Shown: positions 33,668 to 45,030, counted from the first letter of the stretch. The stretch: 64,000 bases of DNA from Cydia pomonella (GCF_033807575.1 NC_084719.1:124001-188000); one strand, 5' to 3'. Notes: generated by a model not told the origin, from the sequence alone. Translations and numbers: made by a program.

Positions 33668-33842
33668 ATACTACGTCGGTGGCATACAAGCATACGGCCC
33701 GCCTGATGGTAAGCAGTCTCCGTAGCCTATGTACGCCTGCAACTCCAGAGACCCTAACACTCCGCGCCCTTGTTGAGCTCTGGCAACCTTACTCAACAAC
33801 ACTATGAGTAGGGTCTAGTGTTATTTGGCTGCGGTTTTCAGC
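33668..33842 (-). repeat. CGTCGGTGGCAAAC-tail repeat, subtype A, internally deleted
   Basis: TACTACGTCGGTGGCATACA to CTGCAACTCCAGAGACCCTA, with the GGAGTTACATG segment missing. It ends in GTTATTTGGCTGCGGTTTTC. Confidence 0.7.
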
Positions 33843-33849
33843 ACAACAC

Positions 33850-35283
33850 AAAAATGAATATTTGGAATATTGTATTATAGATACACCCAGGAAGTCTTGT
33901 AAATAAATAAATACCAAAGGACATTAGGTATTAAACAAACTGAATAAAGTCCCCACAGTAACCGTTGAACCTATTCAGTTAAAATTTGGTATTATACTTG
34001 CATAATGCCAACCTAAAATATTGATCAAAGCCTTATTTATGTTCCAGGAAATCAATCCAATTTACGTGCGAAAAGTACATAGTGGGGGTAAGTAAAGCGA
34101 TCCCAGCGCATAAGGTGGTAAAAAATAGAACTAACTGCGGATAGCGTCTTTTACATTATGTTCAAGTTATATGGCTCGAAATGCAACTCTAATTTACAAT
34201 TACTTCTGAAATATTCATTTAAATTGTATGGTGTAAGGAACGTATTTAATTTGATAATTATTAATACTGCATAGCTTTGCAAATGCCACATATTTTATGA
34301 TTTTTTCCAGAAGTTAAGAATGGGTATAGTAAGTTATCCTTAAAATATAGACATTAACCATCGCAGACTTTTTATAAACCCATGAAAGAGAGGTAAACCC
34401 ATCATACATTGTTTTATTATAATTAAAATGGAGTAGGCAGCGTTTTCGATCTCCTAGCTAGCGTGATGTTTATTGCTGTCGCATAATCCAAGCGCTCGGC
34501 CAGTAATGCCTAACTCCGGTAATTAAAAAACAATGGTGACATTTTGGTTGCGTCAGTCATGCATATATTATTATGCAATTCAAGATAACTGAGTGGTACT
34601 TGACGCTATGGGTCAAAAAATTAAGTTACATAACTTAGTCAAATGCTTTTCTCAGTAAATAATAATTATTTTTTCTTTTAAAAGATAACCTATTTAACGG
34701 TTTTAAAGACGATTTAGACTGGTAAGCCGTAACTCATGTAACTCGAGTTAATGGAGTTGGGCGTGACACGGCAGCACTGTATGATATTCAGAGAAATTTT
34801 ATATTTAAGAAATAATTATTAAGCTAAAGCTAAGCCATCAATTACGATTTAAGAATACTATTACAAAAAGTTGTACCAAAATAAAAATAAATAAACGAGG
34901 GTCAGTTTTTGGATATATTTGAGTATTTAGGTTGCTTTAGTTTAAAAATCATGTAATTTTTGAAAACGAGATAACTTTACTAGACTACAGTATTAAATGC
35001 CATTCCATATTTTTCCTCACGAAGACAACAAAGAAATTGACGATTTATTTTATTAATCTACTGTTAGGTAACCACATAGCGCAGTACGTCCACACTACTA
35101 CGTACACTCGCGAGCGAAGAAACGGAATCACTCCACATGTTTGGTTTCTCAACTCAACAAATTTTCTAATTTTCATGTGATCCTAAAGAAAATAGTATCA
35201 AATGAAAACGTATGATAATTATAACTTATTGAGAAACAATTTTAATATGTTTTTTGTTTGACGACTGAAAAGAAACATGTTTT
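33850..35283. other. No recognisable gene or repeat
   Basis: AT-rich intergenic DNA up to the TTAA target of the piggyBac-like element. Confidence 0.4.
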
Positions 35284-37041
35284 TTAACCCTTAATAGGGC
35301 ATGGCATGGGCTTATATTAGAGTATTTGAAACAAATGTATATTTTTTTATTCAAGTAGAAGATTAAAACACCATACTTAGATTTTAAAAATTATTTATTT
35401 TAATATAAAAAAAAACCTGTGGGAAATATGTTCCTTCAGACCGCTATTGGCAATCAGTTTCCTCCTAATAGAAATGATTAATATCATCATACCTAAATAA
35501 GCATTAATTTCTTTTTCAGTAACATCAGTCCAACCATGAGATCTTTTTTCATGAGTATACTTATTTGTATTTAATGTAATCATTTCTAGAGTTGAGTCAG
35601 TGAATATATCCTTAAAATAATCTTTTGGAATACTTCTATTGTTATACACCTTGTTTACCTGTAGTGGCCGGTCAAATGATGGGACATTCCAGTCATCCAC
35701 CACTGTGGGCCATATACGCTGCCTATTTTGAGCTGTAGCATAACTGGGTCTGGGAGCTCTCGGTATATAAATGTTATTTGTGGTTGAAGACTTATTTATT
35801 AGTGTTGTTGAAACTGGTTGATGTGGCTGTGGTTGAGCCGTTGGTGGTTGATTGACGGCAGGGTTAGGTACCAGCTCTTCCATAACTGAAATATCCATCT
35901 CATCCTCAGGCTGCGGGGTGTTGGATCCTTCCATTCTTGCAATGTCTTCCATTTCAGCAAAGGTTTGGAATGGTGATGGAACATCTAATATACACTCTTG
36001 ACTCAGAGGCTCTACTACAGGCTTAGAAATATCCTATTTACATAATAATTAAAATATCATATATGCATATTATGTATAATAGAATATTTTAACTATTCAA
36101 TTTATTTTGTAGATAGTAAAATATAAAGTGAATTTATAAACCCCATGATTTATAAAGTCCAGCTTATATTACTAACTAATAAAGCAGGTAAACTATTAGT
36201 TGCTCTCTCTTGAATGGCTTCCTCTTCAGCCAAATTGTTGAATTGATCACCTGCAAAAGTTGTGTTAAAATATATAAACTGTAACTAATGTTTTCATAAA
36301 AACAAAAAAAATAGATAAATAAACTTACCAAACAAATTATCCACCTCCATGTCGTTATTTTGCATCTCATCCAATTTAGTTATCATCCACGTATCTTCTG
36401 TCCACTGATCATAAGCATTATGGTTGCTGGTTTCCGACTCCTCACTCTCAGAGGAGCTTAACAACATATTTAACGCCCTATCCACATCTTCAGTTCTTGA
36501 AAAATCAAGAGTTTTCTTGTTCTGTAATCATAATATTCAATAGTATGTTGATATTTATATCACTTGTATGCAAGAAAGGGATTTCTTATCGGTCACAAGG
36601 AACATATATCCCACCCATGAAAAAATAACATTCCTATACGGTCAGTAGTACTATATTTCCCACATCTTTTAATTCTCAAAAAAACTATGTAATACTACAG
36701 TAATCACAAATATATTACTATAATTACATAAAGCAACTCAAAACCTATCGATAATACTACTTCAATAAAACTTACCGGATTTTTTCGCAACATAATGAAT
36801 TTTTATCAAATTTCTTGTTCAATTTCACCATGGTTGATGACACCGACTGACGTTGTCACTTTGACATCTGACAGAAAACAAAAAACTTTTGCGTTCCGTT
36901 TCACGGTTTTAATTTTTATCGTAGACAAACTCATGTACTTTTTATATTTGACATAAGGAGGGATATATCTGCCTTCAGAGAGATTAGAGCACCCAATAAT
37001 ATTGATGGGAAATATACTCCTAGCACCCTATTAAGGGTTAA
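35284..37041 (-). mobile_element. piggyBac-like DNA transposon, internally deleted
   Basis: Element 35288-37037, flanked on both sides by TTAA (35284-35287 and 37038-37041), the invariant piggyBac target duplication. Perfect 12-bp terminal inverted repeats CCCTTAATAGGG begin with the family's CCCTT. A GGAAATATRTTCC-like word recurs near both ends (35418, 36603, 36650 and 37008), perhaps as subterminal repeats. The 1750-bp element carries a spliced transposase gene that lacks the catalytic core, so it depends on a full-length relative. Confidence 0.88.
35395..36793 (-). CDS. Truncated piggyBac-type transposase, four exons
   Basis: Exons 36793-36776, 36521-36329, 36250-36177 and 36033-35395 have GT/AG borders with matching phases (0, 1, 0) and give about 307 residues. 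The first exon codes only six residues. Exon 2 holds an acidic leader (LLSSSESEESETSN). Exon 4 carries a Pro/Gln-rich linker, then DYFKDIFTDSTLEMITLNTN and TDVTEKEINAYLGMMILI, the start of the DDE_Tnp_1_7 domain (PGBD-like). The frame then runs into subterminal element sequence (SGLKEHISHRFFF) and stops. The three catalytic Asp residues and the C-terminal Cys-rich finger are missing, so it cannot transpose. It could at most act as an N-terminal regulator. An intron-bearing, decayed autonomous gene is the simplest reading. Confidence 0.82.
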
Positions 37042-37079
37042 GAATAGACACATAACGCTGGGAAGAGTTATAGTAATTA

Positions 37080-37480
37080 CTATTTAATAAAATATTGTTT
37101 TTTGAAAAATCAGTAATTGGTATTGCCACTTCCAGACCTTCTCACACAAGTTAATTGGTTTTTTACTGATTTCATTCATTTTCCAAGAATTTTGTGGTGT
37201 AACGTCCCATTCCATCAGCAAAGTCGTTTTCAGGTCCTCGTGTTGGCTGGTGCAAGGTTCTTGCACAGTCAGTCCCACACGTGTTTGATGGGATAGAGAT
37301 CTAGGGTAAAAGCTGGACAGTCAATTAGGGCGATGCCAACGTCTCAAATGTGATAGGCTCGGATGAATCTTGTCGTATGCCAAGGGCCATTGTTCTGCTA
37401 GCAAAGATGATAATCGTTGATATAAAACGCCAAGAAGAACTTGAATAATGTATGGAAAGTCACGTGACTTTTCGTACCAT
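37080..37480 (-). pseudogene. Tc1-type (mariner superfamily) transposase remnant
   Basis: The minus strand across three frames reads QNNGPWHTTRFIRAYHI, then IALIDCPAFTLDLYPIKHVW and QEPCTSQHEDLKTTLLMEW. This corresponds to the Tc1 QxDNxxxH, WPxxSPDLNPIExxW and LxxxWxxIP motifs, with stops and frameshifts. The catalytic Asp of the QxDN motif is Asn here. No inverted repeats found. Old inactive copy. Confidence 0.75.
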
Positions 37481-37704
37481 CTGTCATCCCGATGTTTTTT
37501 TTCTTTTCGTTGGTCAATGTGCGATTGTCATCATGGCTAGGTCCCCTGGGATATATACAATGGCAAACGATATAATTTTCGCATTTTTACAGAAAATATC
37601 TATCGTGTCGTACTATAACTTGCTAGCAATTTGGGCCTGATGACAGGCGTTTTTGTAGTAGGGTAGATTTTCTTAGGACTTCTCGCGGCAACTACTTTAT
37701 AAAT

Positions 37705-37845
37705 ATAAATAAATAGGCTAGCCCCAAACTAAGCACAGCTTATACTATGGGTACTAAGCGGCGATATACACGCGTATACAGATAAAAACATACTTATATA
37801 CATAGAAACACCCATGACTCAGGAAAAATTATCTGTGCCAAATAT
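37705..37845 (-). mobile_element. HaSE-like SINE, 3' half
   Basis: AATAGGCTAGCCCCAAACTA, then TACTAAGCGGCGATATACAC and CACCCATGACTCAGGAAAAA. Same family as 19392-19772 but lacking the tRNA-like head. Confidence 0.7.
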
Positions 37846-37849
37846 GGTA

Positions 37850-38262
37850 ACAAGTTCGAAGAGCGGTTGTGAAGCTGAAGTGGTATGCCCCACTGTTGAT
37901 CAGTTCCTTGTCTTTCAATCAAACTCCTAGTTTCACAAAACCTTCATAAACTTAAAATATAAACTACTGGCTAGTTAAATCTAGATTAGTGGCGTAGAAT
38001 TATTTTAGAAAAACATATTATCATATTTAAAAAGAGATGGGAGGTGGTAACAACAATGATTGATTTACGAATATTATTTTTTGTCAAAGAAAATGCAATA
38101 AGAAAACAAAAATCACTAGATTTTTTCCAAGCGTTTTTTTGTCTATTCTTAGAAAACAGGTACCTATTATTTCAATTATCAAACCTAAAAGAACAATGAA
38201 CATGGGGTATTTTTAGGTTATACATATATTATTATCAGCTTTCAAATGACACTATTTTAATC
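37850..38262. other. No recognisable gene or repeat
   Basis: AT-rich spacer between the SINE and the MITE upstream of the receptor gene. Confidence 0.4.
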
Positions 38263-38263
38263 A

Positions 38264-38454
38264 GTGCCCCTAGTGTAAATTTAGTCGATAGCGAAACGTG
38301 ACGTACGCGTTTGCGTTAAGTCTCATTTTGTATGGGTTTTTGAACAGCGCGCCAAGCGGGACGTTTTGGAAAGTCAAAAATCTCATACAAAATGACACTT
38401 AACGCAAACGCGTACGTAACGTTTCGCTGTCGAAAATATTTACACTAGGGGTAC
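38264..38454. mobile_element. MITE family D, copy 1: near-palindromic 191 bp
   Basis: Ends GTGCCCCTAGTGTAAAT and ATTTACACTAGGGGTAC. The arms contain GCGAAACGTGACGTACGCGT and its complement, folding around GAACAGCGCGCCAAGCGGGA. Copies at 50536-50726 (also 191 bp) and 58136-58256 (truncated). It sits 250 bp upstream of the receptor start codon. Confidence 0.85.
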
Positions 38455-38706
38455 AGAATGGCATGAATATTAGAAATGTTACTGGGCGAAGAAGCCAGAC
38501 GTCAAGTGATTCCGTTTCTTTGCTTGCAAGTGTATTACAATAAAGTATTATTTGTTTCAACTGTAAATAATTGCTAGATTTGCTAGCTGAAGAAAATAAT
38601 AGGGTAACATGTAAGACATAAATGCGCAGTGCACTTTTAAAAGTGATTAACATTCAGTTCTGTTTTGCATGCAGTTCTTGTAACACCTTTCTTTATACGT
38701 ACAGCC

Positions 38707-39461
38707 ATGGATGTTCGATTTGACAATACATTCAAATTAACTTCTGCGGCTTTGTATTTGAATTTAGCCCATCCATTCTTGACTAGAAATCTACAATGGG
38801 CGATAAGAATATTTATTTTCTATGTCTTCTACACACCAAGTTTCATATTCTTGATATACAGTAGCTTCTACGATACCTTCACTAAAATTTGCACGAACCT
38901 CAGCATATCAGTACTTTACTGTATTAACTTATTCAACTATGGCCTTTTAATTATTTACAAGAAACCTTTCATGGACATGATCAAAATAGTGGAAGAAAAC
39001 TTGCGTAATTCAAGAGAACTAATTGATGAAGATGAGAAAACCGTTAAAGAATTTACTGCTAAAGGGATAAAAGCTGCAAAGTTTTGGACTTTCTGCTGTG
39101 TTCTTGTCGGTGTTATGTTCTCTTCCAAAGCCGTCATCGGTACCTCTTATTCTGCGTTTACGGGGAATTTCAAACCGGTCGCTATACATGAACTAACATA
39201 TCCAGCTTATATAGAAGAAAGGAAGAATGGTTTTCTCATGTACATAGTTATCTTTGGTTTTCATACTTTTTACATCGTGTTCACGATTTTCATGGATGCT
39301 GGGTTTAGTCCGCTGGGTCCAATATTCATATTGCATGCGTGTGGACAAATACAAGTTGCCATTCAGCAAGTTGAGAGACTTTTTTTAGATAATGACATTG
39401 ATGTTGATGATATACTCAATAAACTGAAAAATATAACACGCCGGCTTCAGAATATTTACAG
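38707..39461 (+). CDS. Odorant receptor exon 1
   Basis: Codes MDVRFDNTFKLTSAALYLN onward to KLKNITRRLQNIY plus two bases (251 codons and AG). Donor TTTACAG|GTACTT, phase 2. The frame runs on into the 86-bp intron until a stop at 39553-39555, so the open frame there is longer than the exon. Confidence 0.88.
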
Positions 39462-42400
39462 GTACTTCTGGAAACATATTACTTTAGAAGAATTTAAGAA
39501 TATTAAAAATATTTTGTTACTTACATACTTTTATCGTTTGTTCTTAGTTTTGTAGATCAAATACAGTATACTCATCGACTCTTATATGAAATGTGTCTGA
39601 AAGCAAGTACCATTTTTGTTGCGATTTCCTTGTTTGCTATTATCGAGGTAAGGATTCAATATTTATATTATAACTTATGACATGTCATTACTTCAGTTTA
39701 TATCATTACTTGTATTGTCATTTGTTTAGTTTCATTTAAATTCCGATGAACGACATAAAAATTCTGTGAACACATTTTGTTCGCAACGTCAGTCCCTTCT
39801 TCAATGTAAAATCATTGTTAAACTTTGTCGTGTTGACTTAATTTTCAAGCAAAGTGGATCTGTATTGTGGAGTAAAGTTGGCGGCATTATTGGATATTTA
39901 TAAATTACCCAAATAGCAATTTATACTCGATGATGACTAACTCAGTTTAGTTCAGATATTACACATGAAACGAATTCAGAATTTTAATGTAATTTTAAAT
40001 GTTTTTGAGAATCTAAATTCTAGAGTTATACAATGTTATGTTGATTTGAGTGGTATTACTCTTTGAAGTAACTGAAGATGGATTTAATATAATAATCATA
40101 TAATCTCAATGAATACGTAGCGTTTCTTTAGTGGTTATTTATTTATTTATGTCAGCTGTCGTATGTCATTTGGTCTCGGTGGCCAGTTACTCACCGTCAG
40201 AATTTATATGAAAAAGATTTTTGCGTAAAGCAGAGACGCTTTCCATATACATTTTCGTACATTTACCTGCCTGTTCACATCTCTATTGCACTCGCATAAT
40301 TAAATTGCTGGAACCGGATCACTTTGACATAATTATTGAAAGTCATAATGTAATGATAGTCAGATAATCATTAGTCATAACTCTGAAACCGTTAACTTTC
40401 AGGATTCTCGTAAGGTTATCCTATATATAGGTTTGGTTAGGTTTCTTTCATGCCAATCCTGAAAAGATATGCGTGTCTGAGAAGAACCAAAGTATAACTA
40501 ACGAAAATGCGGACAAACAATACATTATGACTTAAAACTTTATGGAAAACAATAGAGATCCTGCAGGAACGTGTCTCTTCTTTAGTAAACCATAGATCAT
40601 ATTTCCTTTTTGTATCCTTGCGATGAAAAATACTTTCATACTCATATGAATATGTACGTTTACAGTCATACAAGGAAGGCAGTCTCAACTTCGACTTACT
40701 TTGCTACTCCTTTTCTGCTCTTTTGCTATGCGGAATTCCATGCTATTATTGCGAAGCTCTCTTGGGTAAAGTAAGTTATTTTACATTCTACCGTAGCTAG
40801 GCAAATAACATAATGAATGAAAATTTAATCAGCCCCGAGATGCGTCATTACGATTGTCAGACGTAATGATGCATCCCACAAAATACCGTAAAACTGAGTT
40901 CCTTTATTAAATATGACACTTTTTGAGCAGAAAAAAATATATAACAATCTACAAGATATAGGAGAAATGATATGGTTTTACTAGAAATCTATTTCAATTT
41001 AAATAAGTTTTAAAAATAAATCTTGAAGTCACCCCTAGCTCTTTCAGTTGTATCCTTATTACTAGTGCAACTTTTATCGAAAATATATGAAACTTTACCA
41101 TCATTCTCAAAAAACACTATAAAATGATTTGGTTTTCTTGTTTTTTGAAAATTCATGAAACTGTGCCTCAATTCCTAAAAAAATAAGCCTATACCCTGCC
41201 TAGGTCCCAGCCGTTACCCCGCTTTCGTCCGTATAGTCAGTGCGGGGCAAGTCGTGTTGCTAGACGGACCTGTGCTGGGTTGCGCGTGCAAGCAACCGAA
41301 ATTCTATTTCGAATGCAGAGCTATCGCAGGGTGCTGCGAGCTCGATATTTTGCACCGGATGGTGCGGTGAGGGGCATAAGCTCCGCCGATACGCGCGAAG
41401 TCGTTGGCGGCGGGTGCAGTCCTAAATCAACTGGAGACGATACGCGCACTTTCTATCTGAAAAACTATGCTATTTTCGGCGCGGCGGGGGACGAGACAAC
41501 GCGCACAAATAGAGTTAACACTCACATTGACATCGCTATACACGCACACGAAGAAAAGGCTTCATGGACGCAAAATATTTCTTAATCTTTGTTGAATAAA
41601 CACGTTAAATAACACAAACATTATCTAGAAATGTGAAATCCGCAATTTTCTGTAATTTACATTATAGTTTAGCAATTTATCTTGATTATATAATCAAGAA
41701 AATTTTCAGTGAGTGGTCAATTAGTCCATGCGGACTTCGTCACGGTGGACAGGCAGTCTAAAGCGGATTCATAGCTTCTAACTAACCGATTTTTTTTATT
41801 TCAGGGCGCGGAACTCCGAGTCGCTATATACGAGTGTGGCTGGGAAAGGTTTTGGGTTCCGAAGAGTCGCTCCATAATTCTGGTGTTACTGACTAGGACC
41901 GTGCGCCCTCTAGGAATTAAAACTGTGTTTTGTACTCTCTCTTTGGAGGCGTTTGGCGACGTGAGTCGAAATATTAAATAGTAGCATGTTGGGAATCGTG
42001 GGCTTATTACACTAGGATCTAATGGGTTATTTAAACCCATTAGATCCTTCAAACGTGGATGACAAAGCCTTTAATGAAATACGCTGTTCAACTCAGTCTT
42101 TACTGGACAAGACTGATTATAAAGAATAGCACGCGTTACATCTCTCATGGTTTAGCAAACCAGTGGGTTAGATCCAGGCACCGACACAGACGTCATCTCC
42201 CCTTTTCGCATAATTAATGAATGATTTTTTTTGAGGTAAAGTGTTTTCAATGATAAAAAAAGTTCTTGCCGACTGTGTCCGATACGGTTTCTCTCAATCT
42301 CTCTGCTTTACCTTAAGGGTCACTGGTAGAGAATGCCTTTTGGCATTAAGTCCGCCTTTTGTACGATAAGTTTTCTTTTCTGCAATAAAGTTTAAATAAA

Positions 42401-43324
42401 TAATATTGGTACCAGATAATGGTCCAGTTTCATTGGTCGATATGGCCCGCGTACGGGGAGCGGGAGATTTCTATGTATAAAGCATGCCATAGGGCCCGTA
42501 TTCGGGGAATTGGTCGATAGGGCCCGTATGCGGGGTGCGGGAGATTTCCAAAACGCGTGCCATAATGATTTTTACTAGTCGTTATACCGTCTGCGGGGAG
42601 TTCGCGCACGTTTTATTTCGACCGATTAACTACCAATTAAACTGAGCCGTAAGGCGTTTAAAATTTACCGCATTCTTGTGACACGACTCGCTGGTCATCA
42701 AAACTTTATACAAAGAGGAAAGTATGGTAGCAATTTTGCGTTTCAACAAAAGTCTACCGTAGGCTAGGCACATAAGAAGTCATGTTGCAGAAGGAGAAGG
42801 CGGAGAGGGAGCGAGAAACGTCTGCTGACGCGATTCCTCTCCGTCGCAGGCAGCAGGGCCAAAGGCAGAGAGCGCATGCTCGCCTCGAGCCTTAGGGCCA
42901 GCGGGCACTGGACCCGCATTGCACAGACGTCGTCGGGGGGCGGGGGATCACGCGTTTCTGATCCCCCCCTCCATTGTGAGGGTGCCCTGGCGTTAAGCCG
43001 GGGCTGCCGGAGGGCGCCGTGGTGAATGTCATCATCGATCCCAGTGCGCCCTCATGAACGGCAAAGAGGGTGAAACGCCGGAGTGGGTTTAGTGGGCAGG
43101 GCTAAATTCTCCCCCCCTCTTCCCTGGAGAGGGGAAAGGAGTGGCGAGTCCCACACACCGTGCGTAAATGCATTCCCACTCCGTCAACAAAAAAAAAAAA
43201 AGGCTAGGCACTACGTATAGTCAACAATTTTGAATATACTTTCTATAAGTAATAATTGTTTTTGTTTCAGGTAATAAATCAGGTGTACACAATTTTTAAT
43301 GTTATGAACGCGGCTTATAACTGA
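38707..43324 (+). CDS. Odorant receptor (7tm_6 family), five exons, one frameshift
   Basis: Insect odorant receptors are seven-helix, inverted-topology ligand-gated cation channels that pair with Orco in antennal neurons. Exons: 38707-39461, 39548-39648, 40666-40770, 41805-41960 and 43271-43324, all with GT/AG borders; about 389 residues. The start ATG has a strong context (GCCATGG). Exon 1 has several hydrophobic segments (WAIRIFIFYVFYTPSFIFLI; FWTFCCVLVGVMFSSKAVI; GFLMYIVIFGFHTFYIVFTI). The C-terminus has the family signature: YECGWERFW, TRTVRPLGIKTVFC and the last helix VINQVYTIFNVMNAAYN then stop. In exon 2 CTGAAAAGCAAG has four A where three keep the frame, so MCLK cannot be read on into ASTIFVAISLFAIIE. 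Either a pseudogene or an error. The subfamily and ligand are unknown; no tandem neighbour was seen. Confidence 0.9.
39548..39648 (+). pseudogene. Odorant receptor exon 2, with 1-bp insertion
   Basis: Acceptor TTGTTCTTAG|TTTTGTAG. Reads FVDQIQYTHRLLYEMCLK, then after one extra A (run 39600-39603) ASTIFVAISLFAIIE. Donor GAG|GTAAGG. Its length of 101 bp instead of 100 breaks the phase between exons 1 and 3. Confidence 0.85.
40666..40770 (+). CDS. Odorant receptor exon 3
   Basis: Acceptor GTTTACAG|TCATAC. 35 codons, SYKEGSLNFDLLCYSFSALL then LCGIPCYYCEALLGK, corresponding to helix 6. Donor AAA|GTAAGT. Phase 0 on both sides. Confidence 0.9.
41200..41590 (+). other. GC-rich insert of unknown nature in receptor intron 3
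   Basis: A block of clearly higher GC (CGTCCGTATAGTCAGTGCGG, CGCGAAGTCGTTGGCGGCGG) with a 101-codon open frame (first codon TTG at 41280, no ATG start). I recognise no domain. It could be a retroelement leader or a MITE interior. Confidence 0.35.
41805..41960 (+). CDS. Odorant receptor exon 4
   Basis: Acceptor TATTTCAG|GGCGCG. 52 codons, GAELRVAIYECGWERFWVP, then LLTRTVRPLGIKTVFCTLSL and EAFGD. Donor GAC|GTGAGT. The most diagnostic exon of the gene. Confidence 0.93.
42761..43211 (+). mobile_element. LINE 3' end with poly(A) and 11-bp target duplication
   Basis: Insert 42772-43200 ends in an A run and is flanked by AGGCTAGGCAC on both sides (42761-42771 and 43201-43211). The GC-rich body starts with the end of an ORF (KEKAERERETSADAIPLRRR, stop near 42892). 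A 3' UTR (GTGAATGTCATCATCGATCC; GAATGCATTCCCACTCC-like end) follows. A recent 5'-truncated insertion in the receptor's last intron. The clade is not certain. Confidence 0.85.
43271..43324 (+). CDS. Odorant receptor exon 5 (terminal)
   Basis: Acceptor TTTGTTTCAG|GTAATA. VINQVYTIFNVMNAAYN and TGA. It is separated from exon 4 by a 1.3-kb intron that contains a LINE end. Confidence 0.92.
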   Translation, partial: VINQVYTIFNVMNAAYN

Positions 43325-43444
43325 ACCTTGCACAACCAAACGTGTAGCAATAATACATTGATTGCCGAGGATCGGAAAATAAGGGATTGCGTGAGGAGGT
43401 AGTTGGAAGGCCAATTCAAACGTGCATCTGACATCGAAACCGTA

Positions 43445-44160
43445 TCAGTTAGCTGTGATTCGCGCGTTCTTTTCGTTCAGACTTGGCCGTACTTGTGTCA
43501 GTGCGAGCCAAAGGTTCCGTCACAGTGACGTGGATGCGTTTCGGAGCGGGGCGGTAGCAAGGCGGTGATGTCACATTGAACGCGGTCGGCGTATTGGAAG
43601 CATTTTGATCGTGGACCCGTATACATATACCCACGATACGACGTCGTCTCACGTTGCGGCGTCGTGCAACGTTACGGCGTCGTATGGTACCCACACCGTC
43701 CCCAAAAAGACGGCCATTCGACCACCCCACCAGTCGGTGGGGAAGCGACCCGCGACAGCCGCCGCAGCCATTGTGCGGTAGCGGCCCCTCATACCCCCCT
43801 GACGGGGGGTATCGACAGAACACTCAAGTCGTCGTATGGTGGGTATACATACCCACGATACACGAATATTAACTAACACACTCAATCAGTTTCTCCGTAA
43901 CATCCGTCCTTGCAAACAATATTGTTATTCACTTCTTTCCGCACAACCGCTCCGCCTCCGATCTGCGCTCAATGTGACGGGCGAGTGGCTGCGCCCGCGT
44001 CAGTTCCGTATTCGGTCGGCGGATCGAGGGCGGATTGAACGCGGTGCCGCACTTCGGCAAGTGGCATAGCTCATAACGTTCTATGCATTCTGAGTTGCGC
44101 GGTACCGCACGCAATCCGCGTCGGCTCCGCTACCGCGTCAATGTGGCTGACCTTAAGTGA
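43445..44160. repeat. GC-rich composite of MITE-like elements
   Basis: A T-to-GC jump at 43450. TCACATTGAACGCGGTCGGC (43570) and related words (CTCAATGTGACGGGCGAGTG near 43967; TCAATGTGGCTGACCTT at 44139) recur. CATACCCACGATAC occurs near 43630 and again at 43850, and CGTCGTATGG occurs on both sides of the core. Several overlapping short open frames are a composition effect. No gene recognised. Confidence 0.45.
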
Positions 44161-45030
44161 TATATTTCCTATATTAATCCAATATTGTTTCGATGGCAGG
44201 ATCACGTTCGAATTGGCCTAAGGGCGAGACGTCAAAGCCTAACAAGAGTAGAGTCTAATATTAACTGTATTCACTAGAGCTTATATAGTTACTTTCTCTA
44301 GCAATGCGAGGAAATATAGGTACTTAATATTGAAAACAACCTGTAACCTTAGTGCTTATTAAATTAGCTGTAAGGCATTATTTCTATGGCTACTTTTAGA
44401 TCTAAGCAATTTTATAGTTGACGAAATTCAATTTATACCGATTGGTAATAAAACTTTTTCTCTACGAATACAAAAGGATAAAAGAGGTGTGAAGTGTATA
44501 GTGGGAATAACTAGTTATGATACTTTGTGTTTCTGGGATAATATCAACACGTTATTACACGTTATTGAGTAAGCAGAGGCGGGGCGGACAGGGTAGGCAT
44601 ATAGCGGGATGGAATAAAATATGTTATTAGGTAAATGAAACTTTTTTCGACACAAATCGTATTTACTTTGAAATTAATGTTTCTTTACATATTTTTTTTA
44701 AATAACGGATTACAAATTTTAAAATTGATATACTAGGAAAACTTAGAAATTAAAAAATAACTAGGATCAAGATTGTTTAGTTCAAGTATACTTTAAGCAA
44801 AACAGGCTGCTAATTATTTTATTACTCTATCGTAAAAGAGCCATTCTCGATAACATTTATCGGTGCAAATGATATTTCTTCGACTATACTCGAGTTCTTT
44901 TCATCATCAATAATGACGGTAGTTAAAATTCTCAGTAGGTCACACATGCTTATTACTGGTCTTTGTTATTTTCTTGCAATACAACTCTTAATGATGATAA
45001 ATCCGTCTCTCAATTAAGTTGACTGTTTTT
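44160..45030. other. No recognisable gene or repeat
   Basis: AT-rich intergenic sequence. Confidence 0.4.

Noticed and set aside
38665..38706. Earlier start of the odorant receptor
   Set aside because: The in-frame codon at 38665 is TTG, not ATG. The first in-frame ATG with good context is 38707.
39462..39555. Odorant receptor ending at the stop 39553-39555
   Set aside because: That tail (YFWKHITLEEFKN) is unlike the family. An 86-bp intron with GT/AG borders leads into clear receptor sequence.
41801..42052. 83-codon minus frame
   Set aside because: Antisense of odorant receptor exon 4.
43449..43885. Overlapping 70-124-codon frames in the GC-rich block
   Set aside because: Frames are open on both strands at once, a composition effect. 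No domain seen.
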